A stretch of 64,000 nucleotides of DNA, taken from positions 3,224,001 to 3,288,000 of the forward strand of contig JAMKCF010000019.1 of the NCBI GenBank assembly GCA_023634235.1, in the 5' to 3' direction. The stretch is from Pisaster brevispinus. Lineage: Eukaryota; Echinodermata; Asteroidea; Forcipulatida; Asteriidae. Positions 1-13,700 of the stretch are shown one piece after another; position 1 is the stretch's first letter; each line of letters starts with the position of its first letter. The notes beneath the pieces are model-generated. The model did no database searches and had not been told where the DNA came from. It worked only from the letters and a program-made list of their open reading frames with translations. Made by a program: the position numbers and the translations under genes.

Positions 1-954
1 TGAGATAGAACTAGCTTAATGCAACTCACGTGGGCTTCTGGCAAACAGTGGAGCCAGTTTGTGTAGAATGGGCGTGGCTTACGTCACACTTTCGATAGAT
101 ACAGGGGGTGTATTATAACCACCACGCTACGTTGCAGTTTACTTTTGAGTGTTTGCGCAACATACTCAATATGTCGAACCGTAGTGCGGGATCTAAATGA
201 ATTTCGACACCCTTAACCTAAATGTAGCACAGTGCCTACTCGTACCCCCAATGTAGCCCAGCCATTAAATGTGGCCTGAGCCTGGTTGTAACCCCAGCCC
301 TGTACCCGTATGTCACTGAACCAGAGAGTAGCCCAAGCCCTGTAGCTAAATGTAGCCAGCGCCATAACTATAGGGTAAAATTCAGTCAGCATAAAATTCG
401 TCTGTCAATGAATTTCAGTCACACGAATGCAAGAGGGTTTTACTTTCGGCTTTTATTCTCCTCAAAATGTGAGTTTATGTACAAGAATGTACAAGAAGGA
501 AACCATTTCAAATTTCAAATATTTAGTAAGAAACGTGGGATTATTTTGGAAAGGGAACCAAGATCATGTTTGGTGAAACAACACATGTTTTCATCATCCA
601 AGCAAGCTTTGAAAATGACCAAACTAACAAATATTTCTGGTATATTGATGTAAAAGAGAGTGCCCAACATTTTATATAAAATTTGCACTGACTGCACACA
701 GCATACATGGTATTATTAAGGTTGTTATTAAGGCAAACTCTCCATGAAACAGTTTTGATTGAAATGCTATAGCTTTAGAGAGAGGACCAAAACAATAAGT
801 TTTGATCTCACGAGTCTAGCTCCAACCTTTGAGAACGGTGAAACGAAGGGGGAATGTTTCACTATTTTCTCGTGATTCCGATAACCGTTAAGGCTGAAAC
901 TTTTAACTTGTAATGTACACATATTCTATTTTTGTTTACATCCCTATGGAGACA

Positions 955-1105
955 TATTTGTTCTTTTCTTTGTCCCTGTAGTTGTAGTTAAGAACCTCCC
1001 ATAGACTTTGTACAAAAAAATTCAGTCTTTAGAATTTCCCTGAGGAGACTTTTCGTTTTCCCTTTTCTGTTTTGTTCTCGGTCTCCATAAGTCACTGGAA
1101 ATTAA
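955..1105 (+). repeat. Interspersed repeat, copy 1 (second copy 13165-13320)
   Basis: Both copies contain TTTGTCCCTG, CCCATAGACTTTGTACA, a TTCAGT block and AGAATTTCC in the same order and spacing, followed by a T-rich stretch and a TCCATAAG block. The element type is unknown. Confidence 0.6.
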
Positions 1106-2892
1106 ACCATGTTGGGTCGCACATGCATGCTGGTCTTTGACAATCACAGCAGTTTCCCGACCGTGTGCTTTCAGACCATTCCAATATTTTCGTAATTACC
1201 GTATATATCTCATTGAATATTTTACAAAGAAACAGCAATATATCAGTTAAGAAATAACAATCATAGTTACAGAAAGACTATGGTTCAAGTCATGGTAAAT
1301 AGTTAGTAAATATCATTGGATCATGCTTTGGAGGTTCTCATTTTAATCAAATAATGTTAATAGCCACTATACTGGGTGTCCTCCCCCCCCCCCCACAAAA
1401 AAATAAATAAATAAAAATCTGAACTTCTTGTTTCCTTTGTGTGATAAAAACGAGTCAATGAGTGCGAAATGTTTTTACATCTACGTGATTAAACACAATT
1501 ATCCAAATTTGAAAAATGTAAATTCGAAATTTTGTTTCCCAAACAAGAGACGCAGGGCCCAAGAGCTGCTTTTAGCTAGCAGAATTTAAGCAACTTTTAT
1601 GCCTAACCAAAAACAGGATTCCAGTCAGAAATGGTGAAAGTTACATGGTATTTTCACTGGTAACCTTATCCTGGTAAACATAACTTTCTTGTAGGCCTAT
1701 TTATAGCTATTTTTGTGCTTATAAGCAGCTCCATAAAATTGGGCCCTCAGGTGCAATGTGAACTTGGTACAAAAATGCAGTCATCGCTTGGGTCATTTTA
1801 ATGCAACACTGAGCAGCAACCCACGGCCATCACACAAGAAAACCCATCTGAGACCTTGTATTTTCATTCAATCTAATTGATAATTGATCTACCAGTTTAT
1901 GACATAGTGTCAATTTTGACGGACAATATTAAATTATTCCAACGACTCTAACGTCACGTCTTAGGCCTATATACATGTATATATTACTATTATTGCAATG
2001 GGTTTTGGGCGAAGCTTGACTGTGGTCTGTTTTGCAGGGACCATAAACTCCCATGTTCCCCCAGCAAATTGAAACAGACTGTAGCAAAAGGAAAGCAATA
2101 AACAGATGTTTGGTTCAGACAATTCGTATAGATATAATGATTGATTACCGGTGAACAAATGTTTGTGCAAAAGTGTGCAATGTTCCAAGAAGTACAGCAC
2201 GCGTGGGCGCGTCCATGTTGGATTAGCATTTGATGCTGATGATAAATTTGCACTTAAAAATTATACTCTGAAATAGCTGTAAAATGTCAAACATGGTCTA
2301 CAATTTTATGTTCATAAGCACGACATTAATATTAATATATTGTACATGAGTTGATTATTTAAAAAAAACTTTACACAGCTGCAAAGCACAGTTTAAAAGT
2401 TATCTACACTCCTGATTCAACCCCTCAAAAATGGAAGATTATTGTTTGGGAAATACTGTGCCTAAGAATTAAAAGTTTTCCATAATTTAATTATGAGGTG
2501 CTCACTAGGCTATTCTTGGATGAGCTGAACACACTTTTAAATATGGCATTTAATATTATTTTGAATTCATTAAAAACTTTATTCTGGACTAAGTCGACAC
2601 CCCACGGGTGTAAGGGCAGTTGATTGTCTGTGTCTTAGATGCATAATCATTATTAGTCAATGGATTCAAATTAGTCACAGGAATAGAGCTATGGATTAAA
2701 ACTAGCTAATGGATTAAAACTAGTCAGTGGATTAAGAGTAATCAACGAATTAAAATGGCCGAACTGGGTGCCCTTATACTCAGTTCAAAGTCGTCAAGAT
2801 GATTTAGGATTACTGGATTCATACTCAGTATAAATGGCAGCTTAAGTCTAGGCAATGTCGTTCTTTAGTTAAGTAACGGGTGAATTTTTGGA

Positions 2893-3404
2893 ACGCTAGA
2901 TGGCAGCAGACTTACCAGGTAAATTTCCATTGTTCTTTACTTGTGCGCGTGCTCAGAACAACGTTAACAATAGACCTTATGCATTGACGTCATCCAACCG
3001 CCATCTTAGAGGTAAAACGGTGACGAAACAATCGAATCGCACAGATTTGTACGCGCGGCGCACAGGATTGGCCAATGAACAACCTCCTTTTGACCTCTAG
3101 GTGAGGGCGCCCTACTGAAATTACGTCATGTGCATAAGGTCTATAGATAGTTCCCAATAGACGCCATCTTTACGGGCAAATTGCATTTTAGCTTGCAGGC
3201 GCGTCAAGCGCTCAAATCATTAACGCAGCCGCGCTGTTTACTAACCAATCAGGCAATGAGTTTTGTGAAATGTGCGCGTGCTGCACGCCGTTCTCACGCA
3301 AAACGCATGACTGTGTGTTCCAAATTGCCCGTAAAGATGGCCGACTTACGTCATATTGCAACCTATCTATGGAAATATACCTGGTAAGTCTGCTGCCATC
3401 CAGC
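2893..3404. mobile_element. Nested inverted-repeat (MITE-like) elements
   Basis: The outer arms are inverted copies (GCTAGATGGCAGCAGACTTA at 2893 against its complement ending near 3404). Inside are one element at 2970-3144 with ends ATAGACCTTATGCA and another at about 3155-3345 with arms built on TTACGGGCAAATTG. This looks like short DNA elements inserted into one another. No transposase is visible. Confidence 0.75.
2970..3144 (+). mobile_element. MITE copy (same family as 45388-45553)
   Basis: About 175 bp with terminal inverted repeats ATAGACCTTATGCA. The interior holds ACGGTGACGAAACAATCG, ATTGGCCAATGAAC, TTTTGACCTCTAGG and GGGCGCCCTACTGAAA, all present as the reverse complement in the copy near 45.4 kb. 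Confidence 0.8.
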
Positions 3405-3507
3405 ATTCTAAAGTCTCCCATTGGTCAAAGAGGACTGGTACACATTAATTTATGGCACTTAAAGTACAATTATAAATAAACCAAGGGAAGACAAGATTTG
3501 CGACGAG

Positions 3508-3613
3508 GTCTTAAGTAGCCGTTAAAGCTGGCGGGGTCGTGGCCATATGATAAAAGGCAAGGTCCTATCGCGCGGCCACGCCCCTGCAGGCTTTTAACAT
3601 GGCCGTTTAAGAC
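3508..3613. mobile_element. Short inverted-repeat element, 106 bp
   Basis: The ends are GTCTTAAGTAGCCGTTAAA on the left and GGCCGTTTAAGAC on the right; the inner arms GGGGTCGTGGCC and GGCCACGCCCC also pair. The arms are about 37 bp with a few mismatches. Non-coding. Confidence 0.7.
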
Positions 3614-4287
3614 CGAGTCACTATTCTTTTATTCCCATTCAGAAATAGCCTTTTTGTTAAAAAGTGTAAAAGTACAGGAAAAACTGTAAATTGGAAGAGC
3701 TTGTCTTTTTGATGAAAAAATGTTTCTAGCCCTTCCCATGAAAATGCTAATTATTTCCACGCATACGTACAGACACTATTGGTTGGCAAGCGCCGTAGAG
3801 ATGTGCACTATAAGCGGACGCACAAACGCGTATGCGTCACGCCACAATAAGCCCCATACACAAAGGTGCAACCTCGTTTCCAGGGGTGATCGATCTCGCC
3901 GCGCCATTTTCCCCAGAAGAATCTTGCTTACCAGAAACATGTTACATTGTTGCGACTTTTGCCCCACTCAATTGTGGCTTAGCAAAGTACCAAGCGGTTT
4001 TTCTGTTACAGCTGTATTGGGCCGAAGTTGAGCCCTGACGGCCTTTCACTTTTGTATCATACAACAGCATAGAGGATGAGTCCTGTATAGGGCTAGGCCC
4101 ACGTAAACGTAATCATGTGACCACCTTTCAACCAATAGGACTGCCCGAACTCTATGTGGTTTTTATGAACAGATAATATCATACTATGAAGAAATAACAT
4201 ACTACATAATATCATACTCATTAAAAGTCTCTATATAAAAGATTGCATTATTACAGTATCCTCATTGATTGAGAAGGTGATCGGATA

Positions 4288-4505
4288 TCATTGAGGCTGG
4301 TCGGCATTTATACTATTGTAAGTGGAGAATGGAATGTTTGTAATGTCCGTTTTCTCAGAACCCGTGTCGTCGTCGTCGTCGTCGCCTCCCGTTGACGAGT
4401 CACTCACGGGGACCATACCGGCGAAGATGCCGCCCATAATCTGCGGGATCTTGACCACGGTCTCGCAGAGGAGGAGGAGCGAACCCACGCCGATTAGAAG
4501 ATAAG
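4288..4505 (-). CDS. KCNK1-like: K2P channel exon 4: TM4 end and acidic C-terminal tail
   Basis: The acceptor is cttctccag. The split codon gives Ala245, then YLLIGVGSLLLLCETV completes TM4. The cytoplasmic tail of about 50 residues includes GGDDDDDDTGSEKTD. The Asp run is written by a GTC/GAC trinucleotide repeat (minus strand, about 4367-4385), so its length may vary between individuals. The TGA stop is at 4290-4288. Confidence 0.92.
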
Positions 4506-7500
4506 CTGGAGAAGACACACGGAAATATAATAACATTTTTGACAACTATCCTCAGACTGTAACCAGAAGTGTTGTACATTTTTAGTATGGATTTTATATG
4601 AATTTAGTAATTAACTGTTTTTATGGATGAGTAAACGTTGGAAGGGTGTGCCAACCGGTTACACGTCTATGTTTCGATACCCCTTTGTTCCAACACCCAT
4701 AGTGTATTTTCCTATTCCTAACCCTTACCCTTACCCTAAGCCCTAGCATGTAAAACACAAGAAGATTTTTCGGACCATAGGGTTGTCGGAACAAAGGGAT
4801 GTCGGAATTGTTTGATATTTAGTGTTGTACACCTAAGGCTGTCTCCCAATTCAAACTGGCCCTCTATTGTTCCCAATTGGTACACGTCAACTAAGCTGTC
4901 AAAGCAGAATGTCGATGTTTACCACACCGGCACTCCCCCTTTAACGTCCCGTGTACAGTATATAGTTTCAGTTTGTTGTTAACATTGTTTTTGGTTAGCA
5001 GTGCATGAGGCGTATGCTGCCAGCTGTGGTTATGAAGCAGTATTGTCTTTACATATAATTACTGCACACTGTTCGTTGCTGGCCACCACAGATGTTTTTG
5101 TTATCGTGGGATGGAGGCCTTAAATTATGATGCATGGATGGGTTGATAATTATTATGAATTATGTTAGGGTTTTTTTGTGTCACAATAAAGCTTGTCAGC
5201 ATTGGGGAATAATAATAATGGCGCTGAAACGAGACTGTTTATTTCGAACTAATTGCCTTTGAATGAAGATGGGGGTCTGTTATTGTGCAGGCCCATAAAT
5301 CAAAACGATGGTTTATTATTTTAACGACAAGATTGATATTTCCTAATAGTCAAATCGGGTGAGTGAATTAAAGCAACAAAATGGACGCCGCTCATGTTTA
5401 TGTATGTTATTCATCTTCAGAACGTTTGTCCAGGCTTCCAGAAAATTATATGATACTGATTCGATGATGTCACCTTATTGGGGTATAGCAGTAAATTTAC
5501 TGTGCTTTTCAATTGGATAAGACCGTTGTAAATCTCTCAACAACAACACAATTTTTTAAAAGTAATAACAATAACAACATAAACAAAACAAAAAAATATA
5601 TAAATACAAAAATAATTTGAGAAAAACAAAACAAAATTTAAAAATACGGTCGTATTTGTTTATTTGCGAATGGGAGGATATTTGAAGCAAACATATTGTT
5701 AGTTTAGTTAGCTTATTAGTTTACTTTTTTACCTTTATTGCACAAACATCAAAATACGACGTGGTGCAAAAGGGAAGCCCCGAGCAGGAGGGCGGTCCCA
5801 ATAAATGGGGACCCTTGATCACACACCAGAATAAAACAAAGAAACAAAGACAACACCAAAAATACAGAAATGTACTTGTAAATGTGTGTTGTTGTCAAAT
5901 TAAAGCCTTTTGCTCCTGCCAGCTCGACACATTACACTACAATAGATGCACATGACGTCATTGGCCGCCATCTTGATTACAAACAATGGAAAAGTGCACG
6001 CGTGAACGCGCTACGCACGACTCTCAGCCAATGATAGCCTTTTACGTTTTGATGGCGGTCAATGCAAGTTGTCAATTAATTTGTGCAAATCATTCTACCA
6101 GTTATTGAAACCATATGACATTTTCTTAGTACCAACCTGTAACACACAAGTAATATAAGCTCCTGTAGTCTGCATAGGGGCTTTCATGTGGTTCGTTCCC
6201 AGGCACGTAATCTCCTAAACCAATCGTCGATATGGAGATAAAAACAAAATAAAGACTCTCCAAATAGTTCCACGTGTTTTCCAACTTATCAAAGATGGCG
6301 GCCGGGATGAGGAAGAACAAAGTGAAGACGATCACAGCGATGATGGTCAGGTGAAGAATGTGGATCCCGAGGTTGTTGAACTTGTCCTCTGTAAGGTTAA
6401 CGAACAAGCAGAGGATGAAAGTGGGTTTTTTTTATTATTAAACTACCCGGAAGAAACTGCAACTAATACGTGGACAGCTTGTGAGATTGACCTAAATCCC
6501 CTGGGGCCGATTTCATGGAGCTAAGATTAATCTAAAGTTGAACTCAATCTTAACTGCGAAGCCAAGTGTGATGTCACAATACAAATCACTATGGCAATAC
6601 TGACAACTCATCTTAATGAACCTTAGTGTTTAATTAAATCGAGCCCTGACGTCATTATCCACGACACGCGCCATTTTGGTAGTCAAGAATCCCAAAGTGC
6701 AATTCAGGCGGTGCCCGCACGTGGGCGGATACAAACCATATACTATCATCCCAAGGTTACTTGCTCTTCTAAAATAATGTTTTAACAATCGCCACTTGGT
6801 TTTATCAATCGGCAACAGGAGGTCATTTATGACAGGCACCAGGTGCATTTAATAAACACAATACTATTATCTTTTAATACATGCATTTAGATGTTATTGT
6901 TTGGAACCGGTTGCCAGTAAAATTGTCTCGAGTGACACGACCCTCTTAATTTCATATCTCATTTTTCTAACAATTTTTTTAAAAATAAAACAAAATACAA
7001 AAACAAATTTTGCTCTGTGAATTAATAAGGCACCAGTCTCAACAGTATAACAACGACACGTTATTTTGGCGGCTGGTGACCTGTCTCTGCTCAGTGGTAC
7101 TTTTCTGTGTATAGCAACTTATGCATAAGTACATGTTTTGTGTTTTGGAATCAAGGTTTCGTCTTTGGAATACATTTTATGGTGAAAATACTTACCGGGT
7201 AGTACCTACTACAACCTAAATGTGCACTTTAAGAGAAGATTTTGGTAAGATGTGTCTCGGAGATGCTGATATTTCCAATGCTAAAGTTAAGGCCTGTGAC
7301 CAAACTTTGCACAAGCGTAAACAAAAAAAAACTGTGGACAAGGGCTAAAGATATAACAGGCTTTGGTAGAACTACTGTGGGAATGTGGAACTTCCCTGTT
7401 GATTTGCTGACAGTGTTCAATACTTTTATCAACTCTTTTACGTCCTAACTTTTCTTACCAACTGTTCTCTAAAAACCGACGGTTAGAAATTGTTACATGA

Positions 7501-10500
7501 ATGCATAAGCATGAACATTTCGGTGTGTTGTGACCGAGTGGTTAAGAGCACGAGACTCAAGTTCATCTGGTGTGTCTGATCAGCAGAGGTGGGTTCATGT
7601 CTCTGTGTTTTGTTTTTGTTTTTTTCTTGAGCAAGATACTTTACCACCACTTTTTTGTCCTTCGGATGTGACATTAAGCCGTAGGTACCGCATACTAGGA
7701 TTAGTAATGCACGTACAAGAACCCAGAACACTTATTGTGGAATGAGGTTAACCCCTGTGTTTCTGGTTCACATAGCAAGCACTCTTGTTTACAGGTTTCC
7801 TCAAGTTTGCGAGCTACATTGATTAAGTTCACTTATGAGGCATCCTTGGTTTCATTACCAGTAGGGCCTAATCTATAGTTAATAATAATAATAAACCACC
7901 GTTTAAAGTGCAACACAAACATAATTCATGAAAGACCCCATGGCTGATGCTGACATATATTTAGAAATAATTATACATCTGAAAAATGAATTAACAATAA
8001 TATACAAAAAATTGTTGAAAATATCATTTATTAACAAATGCAACAAAACCATAACCAAAGACAAGTCCGTCCCGCCACATAGACCAGTTAAACATAACAA
8101 AACGAACCATAACATGGCTTGAGCAAACGTTTATTAAAACGGAACAGACATCCGGTTGCGCAGTTACCAATATCTGGGTTGGACATATGCAAAGATAGAA
8201 GGTAAAAGCCCAACATGGGGGGCGGGGGGGGATACATAAAAAATGTAACAGAGACAATAAACTGACGTAAGAGTACCAACTATTGCAAGCTTGTTTTGTG
8301 GATGCGTGTTTATAACGAAGTTTTATTATAATAATTATTATGTATGAGTGTACCAGACGGGGTGAGTATTGTCTTTCGTTTCCTAGGATGGCAATGGAAG
8401 TTTGGACTAATTAAATTTGTTTACGGTTTGGTTTTCTTTTACTTTTTCGAATCAAAGTGGCAAATAACTAAGTTGTAGTAAAAGCAACTTTTAAAACATT
8501 GGATTCTAGAAAATAATAGTGTTTTTAGTCATTTCAGATCTTAACATACACATTTGACATAGGTTTCTCAGATAGCGTTGGCCTAGCCCTGTGTTACTTT
8601 CACTTTCTCTTGCAACACAGGAGGAATCCTAATCTAGAGCCAGCCTCGGCCTAATTCGACTTCATAAAAAAAAAATAATAACTTGTAATTTTGTATGTAT
8701 GTAGCTAGCGTTGACCTTTGTCCCTTCAAATCCATGCGACTGGGCTGTGCTATTTCTATTTGTATTGTGTGACATTTATTGGAGGACTTAATTTGGACTA
8801 AAGATAGAGTGTCGTTTCGTGCAGTAGCACTTCAAACATAGCCTCATGTAACACTGTTAGCAACTCAAGTACTAAACTTGGACTCAAGTCAGAGAGTCGG
8901 TTCCTGCAGTAGCACTTCAAACATATCCTCATGTGGCACTGTTAGCAACTCAAGTACTAAACTTGGACTCAAGTCAGAGAGTCTGTTCCTGCAGTATCAC
9001 TTCAAACATAGCCTCATGTGGCACTGTTAGCAACTCAAGTACTAAACTTGGACTCAAGTCAGAGAGTCTGTTCCTGCAGTATCACTTCAAACATAGCCTC
9101 ATGTGGCACTGTTAGCAACTCAAGTACTAAACTTGGACTCAAGTCAGAGAGTCTGTTCCTGCAGTAGCACTTCAAACATAGCCTCATGTGGCACTGTTAG
9201 CAACTCAAGTACTAAACTTGGACTCAACTCAGAGACTCGGTTCCTGCAGCAACAAATAAACTTAGCCTCATATAGCAGGGTTAGAAACTTGACCGAGAGA
9301 CTATTGACTGAAGCCCAACTTGGTAAAAAACCCATCATTTACAGACTTGACTTAGAATTAATTTAAACTGTCATTGCTTGCCCTCAAGGATTTGAAATTT
9401 GACCTGGGACTTGCCCCTAATGACTTATTGATATTTATCGTTAAATTTATTTGTATATTTCCATTAGAGTGAGATATGAGTGCGTCTGACACTTTCACCG
9501 CGTAATCTATCATTTGTATGTATATACGACAATTTTCAGGAAATGTTTGTATTGTATTAAATTCCCTACTCTTATTGCTGCTGCCCTAGTGTGACTATCA
9601 GTGATGGGTGTTGATCCTTCAATTGTAGATATCTTGTTGGTAGAATTGTATTTATTTTGTTTCCTTGCCTGATGACAGTGAAATTGGGACTCACTCTGTT
9701 TTCCATTTCAGCTTAGAGCAAGAGAGACTGCCTGTGGGTGTTTATCTCTATTTTGTATGGAGGGAGCATGGCTTTGGACCATGCTTCGAGTATTGTTTTG
9801 TGTTTAAAAAAAAAAATCATTTTTCTATAAACTTATAATTTTGCAAGTATGTTAGGCAATGAGCTTTTGCTCTTCAAGTCTACATGGCTGGCTATATACT
9901 ATTTCTATTTGTATTGTGTGTTATTGATTGGAGGAATGAACTAAATTCAAGTGCCGGAGATCATTTCATATTTCAGACGTTATGGAGTGGATTTTGCTGT
10001 TGGTGTTTTTTGTGAATGCTCGTCCTTTTAAATTAGAGGACCGGCCTCCCTTCCCGTGCCTCTACAGTAATTTCTAGAATACTTTCGGTAAAACAAACTT
10101 CTGCTTTTTTATTTTTTGTAGTATTATTTTTTTTTTTTAATTGACTGTATCCATAAAAAGAACCTTCCATTGCCATCTCCATTACAAAATCAAAAGGCAA
10201 TGGGAGATCAGGAATAGTTGGTTATATAAAGAGAAAAAACGGCAAACGCCCTAACTCTAGGGGGGGGAGGGTAAATTAAAACTTCCGTTGCCATCCTAGA
10301 AAATCAAAAGGGGCGCGTAGGACGAAGTTGTCTTACCTTTCGCAGAGGGTCTGCGTTTGTTTTCTTTCTTCCCTGGTCCGATTGCGGAACAAAAACATGT
10401 CAAATATTTATAAAGGCCTGTTCGCCCTTTCCATTTCCATGTATGTCATTTCATTGATTAGTTATATATTGTGCAAAACGTGGGTTATTAATGTAGATAA

Positions 10501-10722
10501 TAATAATACTTATTGGTTAGTAATACAATCACAAAATGGCCCTCCATTCGATGGTTTTAGAAGCTATGCTCTAACATATAGCTAAAGAGATCAAAATATT
10601 GTGAAGCTTTTATAATCAAGATATTTTTGCACCCCACTACCAAGAATACGGCATGAGCGAAATTGAAACAAAATTACGGTTGCACGTCATCTACATGTCA
10701 TAATAAATATTTATCTGTTTCA

Positions 10723-10764
<42 letters not shown>

Positions 10765-13700
10765 AGTTTCAGTTGAGTAGACAACAATTCCATGGTTGGT
10801 TTGAATATATCAAAATATAAACTGTATCATTTGGGAAAAATTGTGGGGAGTTGAGATGAATGTAAAGTGGTCTAAACAGTAGAATTTTGCCCCAGGTGTG
10901 AATGAAACAATGGTCTTTTCGAAACCACGTCTCGGGCTTCGTGTTTGGGCTTACACGCTTCATCAGTTATTTAGAAAACGTGTGCTTTCCTTACAGGGCT
11001 TCAACATAGGTGGTCGGATCCCAAGCCAAAGCCCCAGCACAAGCCGTGGTTTCGGAAAGGCCAAAGTCACAGGGCCACACTTTCGGCATTTGCATAGTTA
11101 TGTTCAGAAAGGGGAAAAAAGAGACAGTTTGAAAACTGCTTTACATTTCTTGCTGTGGTGTTAATGAGTCTACCCCAGAGGCAAATCTTACAAAGCATGC
11201 TGCTTTTAAAAAAAACAATCGGGAACACATTGTACTTACGTAGTTTCTTTATGAGCCAGTCCAGGAGACGCTGTGATGGCCGGTTGCAAAGGGACACCAT
11301 CATGCCCAGGAACAAAAACGTAAAAGGGATTCCGATCAAGGCGTAGAATAAAGTAAAAACCTTTGCTCCTTCGGACAGGGGAGTCATGTGCCCGTAGCCT
11401 GTGAGACAAATACATAAAACAATAGGCTATTGTCAAATGAGTCCACTACTGGCACTACTCGAGTACCGTTTTGATGGTACTCGCACTCGTATTCAGCTCG
11501 CAGAATATTCGTACTTGAAGTCCATACGCGATATGATACGCGACTGCAAAATAATCTGTAGAAAAACGTGTACTCGTTTACTCGACTAAAAAATGTACTC
11601 GGTCGTGTGATCAGAATACCACTTTCCTTGCCGCTTTCCTGTGCGTGGGTTAACGCAAGGAATAATATGGAGGAAAAGGCTAAAGCCGGGGGAAAGGGTA
11701 AAATTAAAGTTGTCTGTGATGTATTCATGTTTAAAAGTTAGTTATCGAAACAAAGCACACTGCACACATTGTCGTCTAAAAAATTACTGGGGAAAAATAA
11801 TAATAATAATAATTTATTGAATTTATATTGCGCTCTCTCCAGGACCAGCCTGTTCGAGGGCGCATAACAGTAAAAATGCCATAAGAAAATGACATAGAAA
11901 ACAGTTTAAGAAAAGTACACCAGTAAAAAATATAATCAAAATAGAAATCAAAGCCTTACAGGCAAAAAAGGGTGCATGAACACCATAATACTATAAAAAA
12001 AAACCTGTAAAAACAATGCAACTTAGGTACAATAAAGCATTTAAAAAGTTCACAATCAAATATAAACCATAAAAACCGACAGATACAAAACTCAGCGCAC
12101 ATCACCGAATGCTTTCTTAAAAAGGAAAGTTTTGAGTTGGGATTTAAAAAGACTTTGTGAAAGTGAATGTTTGTATACACTGTAAACAATATTGGGTAAA
12201 ATCTATACCTTTTTGAGGTTAAGAAGGGAACAAGGTTGTCAGCTTAGGTAAAACGTTTACCCAACTGAGGATGGGTATAAGAATTTACTAACCCCTGTGC
12301 AATTGTTCACCCAATACATGTTTTGAGTAAAAATAGTGTTTACCCAGAAACAACTACGCTCCCTGCATGACACAAACGTCGGGTAAACCTCACCCAACCC
12401 AAAGTTTACCCAGGGTACCCAACACCGTTGTGCTATTTTTTTACCCTTTAGTTGTCCCATTTTAGCCAGTTGCTAGGTAAAAGAAACTCTACAGTGGGGG
12501 GGGGGGGGGGGGGTAAAAAAAAACCACAACACTAATCATAGCGTTAATGTACTTTCAGATACACTTGGGGCAAAGGTAACCGAACAATTGGTGTTTGGTT
12601 GGTGAAAAAAAAAACATTAAAAAATTCTTGCGTGCAGACTATGTTAATCTCTTTTTGGAAGCAGTGTTGGCTCTGAAAAGAGCCGGTTGGTTTTGTCAGA
12701 CCTTTTATTGACGGTTCTAAATGTCAGTGACGAAACCTCCGCGTTGCAAAGTCAACGAACCTCCAGCAACCCCTAATTTGTCTCACTGGCATTTCTGATC
12801 TATTGTTCCCTTTTCTAAAGAATTTACCTGTGACATTCATTAATCCTGTTGAAATTGCATTGTGTCCATTGTTCCGTTGAGTGTAAGGACCCCAGTGTGT
12901 GGGAAAGGGCATGTTTCTAGACGTCACAAGGTAATGGGTTCTCTGTGTTCTTCTTTGTTTTGGGGCCTTTTTAGAGACGTTCCTGTTGGTTTTGCACACA
13001 GTACAACATCAAACTGATTGCCGACCCCCCCCCCCCACAGTCTTGACAAATCTACACTCCAGACCCCAGCATGAATCCAATGATGAATGCGTTTTAGCCC
13101 CCCCCCCCCCCCAACACACACCCAAATAAACACACATTCTCAAAAAATGCATCCTTGTGGAGCATTCTTCTGTTCTTTCCTTTGTCCCTGCACATAACAG
13201 TTTCCCATAGACTTTGTACACAAATTTCAGTGGAGCACCCCAGTCTGTAGAATTTCCATGTGGAATACTTTTATTTTCCTTTTTTTTTGTCCTTGGTATC
13301 CATAAGGTACCAGAAGTGAGAGCACCCTCACGGATGGTGGCTTGTGGGGTCCTGCTATTGTTGTATTATTATTCCTTTTCCTGAAGAATTCAGGGTCAGA
13401 GATTGAACTAAGAATTCCCTTGTGGGGTCCATTGTTCCATTGCCTAAACGACCCCCACAAGGGCACTCCCGTATAAGCTCACACTCACACGCAACATATC
13501 ATAGTTATTCGTTTACTTATCAGTCCCTACTGACGTAAACTGATTTCCTAAATATGTATTGATAGCTCAGGAATGACGCCGATCAACAGGGGAAAAAATC
13601 TAGATATCTGCGTCCTTCTTCACTGCCGTGTATCGCGTCGAAAGACCCCGCACCTGATCCCCCCACACGCTCGGTTCATTCAGCCTACGGCTTGACTCTA

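Larger units (their letters stand above)
1..4287. other. Spacer downstream of the K2P gene
   Basis: No coding exon is visible on either strand. About 190-360 is a degenerate repeat of an AATGTAGCC-type motif. 955-1100 matches a repeat at 13165-13320. There is poly(C) near 1383 and a cluster of inverted-repeat elements at 2893-3613. The rest shows nothing I can name. Confidence 0.6.
6389..11239 (-). other. K2P intron 2
   Basis: A 4.85 kb intron. It holds an inverted-repeat element (6502-6648), a tRNA-derived SINE (7508-7897), the 85 bp minisatellite (8796-9275) between two diverged copies of a flanking sequence, and a TTA microsatellite (10723-10762). I see no further exon. Confidence 0.7.

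Noticed and set aside
8933..9366. Open frames over the 85 bp repeat
   Set aside because: They translate the minisatellite and shift frame with each unit; no domain or splice signal is present.
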